Source of the DNA: Candidatus Bathyarchaeota archaeon
GTDB lineage: Archaea; Thermoproteota; Bathyarchaeia; TCS64
Direction of reading: 5' to 3'
DNA length: 5,854 nt
NCBI GenBank assembly: GCA_030601645.1
Contig: JAUWBQ010000118.1
Coordinates: 1 to 5,854, forward strand
Position numbers and translations under genes: made by a program
The notes under the pieces: model-generated
Told to the model about the DNA's origin: nothing
Database searches by the model: none
What the model saw: only the letters and a program-made list of their open reading frames with translations
Shown: one piece after another, positions 1-4,067 of the stretch
Position numbering within the stretch: the stretch's first letter is position 1
Layout of the letters: the number at the start of each line of letters is the position of its first letter

Positions 1-594
1 ATGGACCGTCAATATAAAAAAGATGGGGTCACCCAGTATCCCCTGATCTATCCTTTGATCCGAGAATTCAACCTCCTGGCCACTTCCGAGGTCTGGAACG
101 AGAGCGCGGCCTGCAGCGAGCTCTGGATGCTCCTGAGGGCCATGGGGGACGAGACCCCCATCGTCGACCGCAGCCCCATACGGGGCCTCATAGCGGCCAA
201 AACTAACCTCAATCCGGTGGAGGCCGTCAGGAGGCTGAGGTCGGAGCTCCGCGAGAACCCGGAGGGATTCAGGGTCCTCCTGAGGGTGATGCCTGTCGAG
301 GCTATTGTGCCTACCGATCTGGGGGGGATCGTGGAGGCAGCCCATGAACTGGCAGCCAAGATAGGTGAGAATGAGAGTTTCAGGATAACCCTTGAGAAGC
401 GGAGGACGCACCTCAGGAGCAGGGAGGTCATCGACGCCGTGGCCCAGGGGATCGATCGCAGAGTGGATCTAGAGGACTGTGACTGGATAATCCTAATCGA
501 GATAATCGGAAGAATCACGGGGCTTGCGGTGATCCCCCGGGACGGCCTGCTCAACGTACAGAAGGAGAGAGCCAGGCTACTTTCGAAGGGGTAG
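1..594 (+). CDS. THUMP-domain protein, Tan1-like tRNA acetylation factor
   Basis: The product resembles archaeal Tan1-type proteins, small THUMP-domain RNA-binding proteins. In yeast, Tan1 is the tRNA-binding partner needed for N4-acetylcytidine at position 12 of tRNA-Ser and tRNA-Leu. The N-terminal part (about residues 23-60, from FNLLATSEVWNE) matches the family's opening strand. The THUMP domain spans about 88-180, with MPVEAIVPTDL at 97-107, FRITLEKRRTHLRSRE at 127-142 and the closing DWIILIEIIG-RITGLAVI. No catalytic domain is visible, so it probably acts as an RNA adaptor; the acetyltransferase is not in this window. The ATG is the first base of the window, so the true start could lie upstream; residues before about 20 look weakly conserved. 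Its 3' end overlaps the convergent Cgi121 gene by 18 bases. Family assignment is confident; the exact modification is inferred. Confidence 0.85.
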   Translation: MDRQYKKDGVTQYPLIYPLIREFNLLATSEVWNESAACSELWMLLRAMGDETPIVDRSPIRGLIAAKTNLNPVEAVRRLRSELRENPEGFRVLLRVMPVEAIVPTDLGGIVEAAHELAAKIGENESFRITLEKRRTHLRSREVIDAVAQGIDRRVDLEDCDWIILIEIIGRITGLAVIPRDGLLNVQKERARLLSKG

Positions 595-1137
595 GAGCGC
601 CCCCCTCTCCACCAGAAGCCTCGTCAGGGCCTCCACCTCAGGGCCGCCCACGGCCTCAATCTCAGAGTCTGTGACCCCGAAGGTCTTCTTGATCCGCTCG
701 GTCTTCTCAGCGTAGAGCTCCAAGACGGAGTCGTCGGCCACCCCCAGAGCCTTGGATGCCCTTCCGAAGGCCTCCTCAGCGGTCTCCTTCCCCCTGGCAA
801 GAACCAGGAGAGCCACCCTCTCGGTGGAGGGTGAGATCCCCGCCACGTTGAGGGCCCGGGAGATCTGGTCCTGGCACGAGGCATATAGCAGGGCCTCGAT
901 GGCGAGGCTCCGGGAGATCGCTGAGCCGGCCTCGAAGGCTTTCACGGCGTTGACCGCGGCGAAGAACAGGTGCTCCCAGCCGGCCACATTGTCGGCGTCG
1001 AAGACTTGGAACACGGCTGGGGCGATCGCTCCACCCGCCCGCGCCAGGAAGTCGTCGACGTCGCCGATGGGGGCGTCTCTGAACCCTCCGATGGAGACGG
1101 CCCATTCGGAGCCCTTGATCCCAGCCGTCCGGACCAT
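577..1137 (-). CDS. cgi121: KEOPS complex subunit Cgi121
   Basis: This 186-residue protein matches Cgi121 (TPRKB in humans), the KEOPS subunit that binds the Bud32 kinase and helps deliver tRNA for N6-threonylcarbamoyladenosine (t6A37) synthesis in the cytoplasm. The diagnostic stretch is about residues 44-104: a strand ending VFDADNVAGWEHLFFAAVNA, then the helix VKAFEAGSAISRSLAIEALL, then YASCQDQISRALNVAGI, where yeast and Methanocaldococcus homologues carry the same pattern. TERVALLVLA (105-114) is the following strand. Length is normal or slightly long for the family. The start ATG lies 10 bases after the stop of the iron-sulfur flavoprotein gene on the same strand, so the two are probably co-transcribed. 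A weak Shine-Dalgarno-like AGGT overlaps that upstream stop codon. The partner genes kae1, bud32 and pcc1 are not in the window. Confidence 0.88.
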   Translation of the reverse strand: MVRTAGIKGSEWAVSIGGFRDAPIGDVDDFLARAGGAIAPAVFQVFDADNVAGWEHLFFAAVNAVKAFEAGSAISRSLAIEALLYASCQDQISRALNVAGISPSTERVALLVLARGKETAEEAFGRASKALGVADDSVLELYAEKTERIKKTFGVTDSEIEAVGGPEVEALTRLLVERGALLPLRK

Positions 1138-1147
1138 GCTTGACTAC

Positions 1148-1768
1148 CTATGTGGAGCCCTTGAGGGCTAGGGCGACCTCCGCCACCCGCCTTCCCACGC
1201 CCTCGGCGTTCTTGACGGCCACCGCGTCGGCCTGGGCCCGGCGCCATCCCTCGTCCGCCTGGAGGGATGCGATGCCGAAGTACCCTTCCGAGAGGGGGTC
1301 GCCGACGCCCCCGACCACGATCATCCCGTGCATCAGGGCGAAGCGGGCTAGGGACTCCGCCACCTGCTCGGCGCCGCCGTACCTGAGGCCGGACAGGGAG
1401 AGGGTCGAGGCGACCTTGTTCCGGAGCCTGTGGTCGTCCATCTTGAGGGATCTGCTCCGGTCCATCATGTTCTTCATGACCCCGGGCACCCCGCCGAAGT
1501 AGCTGGGCGCGGCGAAGACGATGGCGTCCGCCGCCTCGAGCCTCTCCTTGACGAGGCCCATGTCGTCTTCCTCGTCCTGGGGGCACCTCTTCTCCTTCAC
1601 GCATGTGTTGCACCCTGTGCATGGCAGTATCTTTAGACCGGCGAGGCTCAGGATCTCGGTCTCGGCGCCCGCCTCCTCCGCCGCTTCGAGGGCCGCCCTG
1701 AGAAGGGCATCCGTGTTCTTACCCTCCCGGGGAGAGCCGGAGACCCCGAGAACTTTGGCCTTTGACAT
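1148..1768 (-). CDS. Iron-sulfur flavoprotein, NADPH-dependent FMN reductase family
   Basis: A 206-residue flavodoxin-fold protein of the iron-sulfur flavoprotein (Isf) type, which in methanogens carries FMN and a 4Fe-4S cluster and accepts electrons from ferredoxin. The FMN phosphate loop is GSPREGKNT (11-19) after the first strand KVLGVS. The compact cluster motif is C50-x2-C53-x2-C56-x5-C62. The flavin-contacting loop AAPSYFGGVPGVMKNMMDR is at 86-104. Length fits the family. No signal peptide or membrane segment is visible, so it is cytosolic. It is the first gene of a probable two-gene unit with Cgi121. A TATA-like box about 32 bases upstream of the ATG implies a leader of only a few bases, and no Shine-Dalgarno is seen. 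The electron donor and physiological substrate cannot be told; oxygen detoxification or general redox roles are known for relatives. Confidence 0.9.
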   Translation of the reverse strand: MSKAKVLGVSGSPREGKNTDALLRAALEAAEEAGAETEILSLAGLKILPCTGCNTCVKEKRCPQDEEDDMGLVKERLEAADAIVFAAPSYFGGVPGVMKNMMDRSRSLKMDDHRLRNKVASTLSLSGLRYGGAEQVAESLARFALMHGMIVVGGVGDPLSEGYFGIASLQADEGWRRAQADAVAVKNAEGVGRRVAEVALALKGST

Positions 1769-1794
1769 ATCGATCAGAACAGGGAGGGGCGTTC

Positions 1795-1804
1795 AAGATA
1801 AAGC
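1795..1804 (-). promoter_or_regulatory. TATA-like box for the flavoprotein-cgi121 unit
   Basis: On the minus strand the bases read GCTTTATCTT in an otherwise GC-rich stretch. Its centre is about 32 bases before the ATG at 1768. With the usual archaeal TATA-to-start-site distance of 25-28 bases, transcription would begin about 5 bases before the ATG, giving a nearly leaderless mRNA. This agrees with the missing Shine-Dalgarno. Confidence 0.4.
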
Positions 1805-1825
1805 TCTTCCCAAGAGTCGCGCGAC
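1804..1825. promoter_or_regulatory. Two adjacent palindromes beside the flavoprotein TATA box
   Basis: CTCTT-CCC-AAGAG (1804-1816) is a perfect inverted repeat with a 3-base spacer, directly abutting the TATA-like box on its upstream side where the BRE would lie. GTCGCGCGAC (1816-1825) is a perfect 10-base palindrome sharing its first base with the end of the other. Their position suits operator or activator sites, but no regulator is known and chance palindromes of this size are common. Confidence 0.3.
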
Positions 1826-1847
1826 GATGGAGGAAGTGGGTGGCCCG

Positions 1848-1865
1848 TGGTTGGAATAGCAACCA
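1848..1865. other. Short hairpin TGGTTG-6-CAACCA
   Basis: A 6-bp stem (1848-1853 with 1860-1865) encloses the loop GAATAG. It lies in the 204-base gene-free gap between the lipocalin-like and flavoprotein genes, more than 100 bases after the lipocalin stop, and is not followed by a T-run on either strand. A terminator role is therefore not supported; it is recorded as structure only. Confidence 0.25.
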
Positions 1866-1931
1866 ATTACCCGGGGACACAGGATCAAAGACCATTCTTC
1901 ATCTATTGTTTAACCCGCTCAGATGCTGCCT

Positions 1932-1950
1932 CTGAGGATGAGAGTTGGGA
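1932..1950 (+). repeat. Dispersed 19-base direct repeat, copy 1
   Basis: Reads CTGAGGATGAGAGTTGGGA. It matches the copies at 2433 and 3560 at 16 of 19 columns across all three. It lies 22 bases past the stop of the lipocalin-like gene, in intergenic DNA. Confidence 0.7.
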
Positions 1951-1972
1951 ATTAGAATGGAGATGTCGGAGA

Positions 1973-2404
1973 CTACGAAGCTCTTTCCCAGATCAGATGG
2001 GTGCTCAGCCGCCTTCCCCCTACGAGCATCAGAGGCGTGCTCAACGTCAACCGATCGCCGTCAAGTTCATACATTCTCTCCTGTCTCACCCCGACCCAAT
2101 TCGGAAATAGGCTGACCTCGATATGGTGGATGACCTTATCTCCCTTGACCTCGTATCGACCGCAATAGGACACGTAGCCTTCGACTGCGGCCGCTTTCTC
2201 CTCCACTGTGCCGCCCCTGATGTCCCCCGAAGCGAATTCCGGGCGATCCTCCTTCATGAAAGCCACGGACATGTACCCCTCATCGTTGTAGAGGAGGTAC
2301 CCCACGCGCTCGCCGCGCCGGTGTACCTCGCCATCCTCCTTCCTCGTCTCAACGGAGACGAGCTTCCAGGTTCCAAGGAAGTCTTGCATATTCGGACCGG
2401 CCAT
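1973..2404 (-). CDS. Lipocalin-like domain protein
   Basis: A small protein matching the bacterial and archaeal lipocalin-like domain (the Lipocalin_5 type), a single beta-barrel with no known enzymatic function. Counting from the ATG at 2404, the signature GTWKLVS is at 11-17, GYLLYNDEGYMSV at 35-47, YCGRYEV at 80-86, HHIEVSLFPNWVG at 93-105, then the paired strands QERMYELDGDRLTLST, and the family's usual ending LIWER. Length (143) is normal. There is no signal peptide, so it is probably cytosolic. Start choice is uncertain: a GTG at 2413 adds three residues, and an ATG at 2389 gives MQDFLGTW, closest to the typical family N-terminus; none has a clear Shine-Dalgarno. The gene is divergent from the dehydrogenase and bracketed by direct repeats at 1932 and 2433. 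Its ligand is unknown. Confidence 0.8.
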   Translation of the reverse strand: MAGPNMQDFLGTWKLVSVETRKEDGEVHRRGERVGYLLYNDEGYMSVAFMKEDRPEFASGDIRGGTVEEKAAAVEGYVSYCGRYEVKGDKVIHHIEVSLFPNWVGVRQERMYELDGDRLTLSTPLMLVGGRRLSTHLIWERAS

Positions 2405-2432
2405 TTCAACCACTGAGTAGAGAGTAGGATGG

Positions 2433-2451
2433 CTGAGGAAAAGAGTTGGGA
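2433..2451 (+). repeat. Dispersed 19-base direct repeat, copy 2
   Basis: Reads CTGAGGAAAAGAGTTGGGA, followed by TAAGGA, which extends the match to the 3560 copy to 22 of 25 bases. It sits in the divergent intergenic region between the lipocalin-like and dehydrogenase genes. A shorter degenerate version, CTGAGTAGAGAGTAGGA, precedes it at 2413-2429, giving an imperfect 20-base tandem. Confidence 0.7.
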
Positions 2452-2521
2452 TAAGGAGGGGCGAAGGATTAGGTCTTGAGCTCTGGGTGTTCTTCCATGT
2501 TCTATCGGCTGCGTGCGCGAA

Positions 2522-2527
2522 AAGGAG
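2522..2527 (+). promoter_or_regulatory. Shine-Dalgarno AAGGAG before the dehydrogenase GTG
   Basis: AAGGAG is followed by TTAA and then GTG at 2532. The match to the 16S tail is strong but the 4-base spacer is short. It is the main argument for the GTG start over the ATG at 2562, which has no such site. Confidence 0.45.
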
Positions 2528-2531
2528 TTAA

Positions 2532-3512
2532 GTGACGTGGGTTTGTCTATCTAGTGAAAAAATGAATATTCAAAACGTCGCTTGTGTTGGGGTGGGTCTG
2601 ATTGGCCAGGGCTGGGCTACCCTCTTCTCGCTCAAAGATCTCCATGTGTGCATGTATGACATCTCGGAGGAGATACTCGAGAAAGCTCTCGAGCGCGTCG
2701 AATCAAATTTGCTATTCCTTGAGAAAAAAGGACTCATCCAAGAAGGCAAAGCCGTGGAAGCCCTCAACGGGATAAAAGGGACGACGAGCATGGCGGAAGC
2801 CGTGAGCCGTTCCGATTATGTCCAGGAATCGGTCAGAGAAGATTATGCTGTCAAGAGGAAGGTGTTCGCGGAGATGGAGCGCCATGCTCCGCGTCATGCG
2901 ATCCTCGCGAGCAGCTCTTCAGGGCTGTTGATGACCGAGATCCAGAAGGCGACGACCATGCCTGAGAGGTGCGTGCTGGCGCATCCGATACTGCCCACGC
3001 ACATCATATCCCTCGTCGAGATAGCCGGAGGGGAGCAGACATCGAAGGAGACATTGAAAACGACTTGTGAATTCATGTCGTGGCTTGGGAGGTCTCCGGT
3101 CGTGCTCAACAAGGAGGTGCCCGGCTACATCGTGAACAGGCTGCAGGCCGCAATCCTGCGAGAGGCGATCAGCCTAGTGGCCAACGGAGTGGCGAGCGCC
3201 GAGGACGTCGATAGAGCGTTCTGCGTCGGAATCGGGCTCAGGGACCCCATATTCGGCCCGTTCCTGAGGGCTCATGTGGCTGGGGGAGGAATCGAACGTT
3301 ACATAGAGAATTTTGGCCAGTCGAATAGCAGCAGATGGAGGACGATGGAATCTTGGACCGCCATACCAGAATCAGCGGCCAAGAAGGTCATAGAAGGTGT
3401 ATATGAGATGGAAGCCGTCCGGAGAGAGACGATAGATAGTATTGAAAGGGTTAGAGATGAGAAGCTGGTTGAGATCCTTGCCCTGATGGGGCCGAAGCAT
3501 CCATTTTACTGA
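2532..3512 (+). CDS. 3-hydroxyacyl-CoA dehydrogenase family oxidoreductase
   Basis: An NAD-dependent dehydrogenase of the 3-hydroxyacyl-CoA dehydrogenase superfamily, closest in length and layout to the single-enzyme branch with lambda-crystallin/L-gulonate dehydrogenase and carnitine dehydrogenase. Residues from the GTG: the Rossmann loop GVGLIGQGWA at 20-29, with acidic D43 ending the second strand; SSSSGL at 127-132; the catalytic pair H151 in AHPILP and E163 in LVEI; then PGYIVNRLQAAILREAISLV at 197-216 opening the helical C-terminal domain, with GVASAEDVDRA and GIGLRDPIFGPF following. It would oxidise a 3-hydroxy acid or 3-hydroxyacyl substrate in the cytosol; the substrate cannot be assigned. 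Start: GTG 2532 has AAGGAG upstream, whereas ATG 2562 (MNIQNVACVG) better matches the family N-terminus. It is flanked by 19-base repeats at 2433 and 3560, and its base composition is less GC-rich than the left and right blocks. Confidence 0.88.
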   Translation: MTWVCLSSEKMNIQNVACVGVGLIGQGWATLFSLKDLHVCMYDISEEILEKALERVESNLLFLEKKGLIQEGKAVEALNGIKGTTSMAEAVSRSDYVQESVREDYAVKRKVFAEMERHAPRHAILASSSSGLLMTEIQKATTMPERCVLAHPILPTHIISLVEIAGGEQTSKETLKTTCEFMSWLGRSPVVLNKEVPGYIVNRLQAAILREAISLVANGVASAEDVDRAFCVGIGLRDPIFGPFLRAHVAGGGIERYIENFGQSNSSRWRTMESWTAIPESAAKKVIEGVYEMEAVRRETIDSIERVRDEKLVEILALMGPKHPFY

Positions 3513-3523
3513 ATGCCTCTGGG

Positions 3524-3550
3524 CGTATCGCGTGCTGCGCGTGGCATACG
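3524..3550 (+). other. Interrupted hairpin after the dehydrogenase stop
   Basis: CGTAT (3524-3528) pairs with ATACG (3546-3550), and the following CGCG (3529-3532) with CGCG (3538-3541), leaving the loop TGCTG and a 4-base bulge. It begins 11 bases after the stop codon. No T-run follows, so it is at most a weak terminator or mRNA 3'-end structure. Confidence 0.3.
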
Positions 3551-3559
3551 AGTGGTTAT

Positions 3560-3578
3560 CTGAGGATAAGAGTCGGGA
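3560..3578 (+). repeat. Dispersed 19-base direct repeat, copy 3
   Basis: Reads CTGAGGATAAGAGTCGGGA, continuing TAAAGA like copy 2. It lies 47 bases after the dehydrogenase stop, just past the interrupted hairpin, in the same orientation as the other two copies. Confidence 0.7.
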
Positions 3579-3641
3579 TAAAGAAATAGTGAATTCACGC
3601 GTATGGTTAGAACCTTCTTGAGACGAACCTCGCGAATAAAG

Positions 3642-3654
3642 TACATAAAAATAT
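3642..3654 (+). promoter_or_regulatory. AT-rich TATA-like box upstream of the tandem elements
   Basis: TACATAAAAATAT is the most AT-rich patch of the intergenic region, preceded by AATAAAG. On + it would start transcription near 3675, about 80 bases before the first short reading frame. The reverse strand is also T-rich (ATTTTTATGTACTTTATT), so direction is uncertain. Confidence 0.3.
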
Positions 3655-3659
3655 GAAAT

Positions 3660-3675
3660 CGTACAACGCCGTACG
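3660..3675. promoter_or_regulatory. Inverted repeat CGTAC-6-GTACG
   Basis: CGTACAACGCCGTACG is a 5-bp inverted repeat with a 6-base spacer, overlapping the start site predicted from the AT-rich box at 3642. The geometry suits an operator or a small hairpin at an RNA 5' end. No regulator can be named. Confidence 0.25.
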
Positions 3676-3744
3676 CCACCTGAACCAGAAAATCCAACGA
3701 CTCCAATAAAGCAACCTGAAAAACCGTCTGAATGGTCTAGAGAG

Positions 3745-3778
3745 GGGGGGTCATGCATCGAAGCCTGAAAAACCCTCC
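3745..3778 (+). other. Predicted SD-sequestering hairpin, copy 1
   Basis: GGGGGGT (3745-3751) can pair with ACCCTCC (3772-3778) in seven pairs, one of them G-U, with a 20-base loop that contains the ATG at 3753. The same fold is possible in the second copy. It is judged by eye and no energy was calculated. Confidence 0.35.
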
Positions 3779-3792
3779 ACCACACGAAAGGA
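3751..3792 (+). repeat. Tandem intergenic element, copy 1
   Basis: This 42-base core is identical to 3889-3930 at 40 positions, including an exact run of 29 (3764-3792). Both copies are preceded by a G-tract, and weaker similarity continues downstream for about 40 bases. The copies lie 138 bases apart in direct orientation. They contain no inverted ends and no transposase is nearby, so this is not an insertion sequence. Confidence 0.95.
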
Positions 3793-3866
3793 AGCCTAAA
3801 ATCACTCCTCTCCGGTCCGATTCAGCACAAAAACGTGTTCCTAAGCAACGAATTCCCACCCAATAG
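3753..3866 (+). CDS. Putative small basic proline-rich peptide, copy 1
   Basis: A 37-codon frame begins MHRSLKNPPPHERK and ends TAG. Seventeen to eighteen of its first 29 residues match the second short frame at 3891, with no gap or frame change, and four codon pairs differ only synonymously (Arg3, Pro19, Arg21, Lys27). It has a G-rich Shine-Dalgarno-like run (GAGG at 3742-3745, then G to 3750) at suitable spacing before ATG 3753. The peptide is rich in Pro, Lys and Arg, with no membrane segment or signal. I recognise no family. The alternative is that the DNA is a non-coding RNA element and the frame is incidental, since many other codons differ non-synonymously. Confidence 0.35.
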   Translation: MHRSLKNPPPHERKPKITPLRSDSAQKRVPKQRIPTQ

Positions 3867-3882
3867 AAACATAGGGGGGAGG

Positions 3883-3916
3883 GGGGGGTCATGCATCGGA
3901 ACCTGAAAAACCCTCC
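3883..3916 (+). other. Predicted SD-sequestering hairpin, copy 2
   Basis: GGGGGGT (3883-3889) can pair with ACCCTCC (3910-3916), again with a 20-base loop holding the start codon at 3891. A shifted register, GGAGGG (3878-3883) with CCCTCC, pairs without any G-U. The fold is conserved between copies because the sequence is. Confidence 0.35.
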
Positions 3917-3930
3917 ACCACACGAAAGGA
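3889..3930 (+). repeat. Tandem intergenic element, copy 2
   Basis: Second copy of the 42-base core, 40 of 42 identical to 3751-3792. The preceding tract is longer here: six Gs, one A, then eight Gs (3874-3888). The two differences (3899 and 3901 against 3761 and 3763) fall in neighbouring codons of the short frames, one silent and one Ser to Asn. Confidence 0.95.
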
Positions 3931-3980
3931 GCCGGAAAACGCCCCCGATACGACCCCGTTCATACCAAAAGGGGCACTAA
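3891..3980 (+). CDS. Putative small basic proline-rich peptide, copy 2
   Basis: A 29-codon frame begins MHRNLKNPPPHERSRK and ends TAA. It has a full GGAGG Shine-Dalgarno at 3878-3882, eight bases before the ATG, within a longer G-run. It is paralogous to the frame at 3753 and shares its basic, proline-rich make-up. Its stop codon overlaps another ATG (TAATG, 3978-3982). Translation is unproven; identity with copy 1 is strongest in the first 13 residues and drops towards the C-terminus, as expected either for a short functional N-terminus or for a nucleic-acid element. Confidence 0.35.
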   Translation: MHRNLKNPPPHERSRKTPPIRPRSYQKGH

Positions 3981-4037
3981 TGCATACCCAAAACCGCTAT
4001 CATATGCTACCACTCACACCAGCACCACCCACACCCA

Positions 4038-4045
4038 TTTTAAAA
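4038..4045 (+). promoter_or_regulatory. TATA box TTTTAAAA for the arginase-family gene
   Basis: A perfect TTTTAAAA palindrome stands out in an A/C-rich, almost G-free stretch (4009-4060). Its centre is 26-27 bases before the GTG at 4068 and about 35 before the ATG at 4077. That spacing predicts a leaderless GTG start or a 9-base leader before the ATG. No Shine-Dalgarno is present. Confidence 0.6.
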
Positions 4046-4067
4046 CAGCACACCCAGAATATCAGAT

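Noticed and set aside
48..554. 168-codon open frame antisense to the THUMP gene.
   Set aside because: A low-complexity Ser/Arg-rich product produced by the codon bias of a well-supported gene on the other strand.
942..1622. 226-codon minus-strand frame across Cgi121 and the flavoprotein.
   Set aside because: A shifted frame of two recognised genes on the same strand; the product is Arg/Gly/Pro-rich with no family resemblance.
1847..2110. Plus-strand 87-codon frame opposite the lipocalin-like gene.
   Set aside because: Mostly antisense to a recognised family member and lacking a ribosome binding site or domain pattern.
1932..3578. Integron attC sites as the explanation of the 19-base repeats.
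   Set aside because: No clear paired core sites or inverted-arm structure are seen around the repeat, and no integrase is in the window, so attC identity is unsupported.
3506..3706. A 66-codon minus-strand frame in the intergenic region, with hydrophobic patches near its N-terminus.
   Set aside because: It needs a TTG start without a Shine-Dalgarno, uses codons unlike the neighbours and runs through the hairpin and the 19-base repeat. No family is recognisable.
3372..3785. A 137-codon minus-strand frame covering the dehydrogenase 3' end and tandem element copy 1.
   Set aside because: Half of it is antisense to the dehydrogenase; composition is unlike a folded protein and the frame is not shared by tandem copy 2.
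3874..3888. Intramolecular three-tier G-quadruplex in the tract of six Gs, A, eight Gs.
   Set aside because: The run cannot supply four separate GGG blocks with loops of at least one base; only two-tier or intermolecular forms remain possible.
3735..3940. CRISPR array, because of repeated units.
   Set aside because: Only two copies 138 bases apart, with spacer far longer than CRISPR spacers and no cas gene in view.
3513..4067. tRNA or C/D-box RNA gene in the gene-free stretch.
   Set aside because: No cloverleaf with a T-arm GGTTCRA block is found, and no C-box RTGATGA is paired with a D-box CTGA at the right distance.
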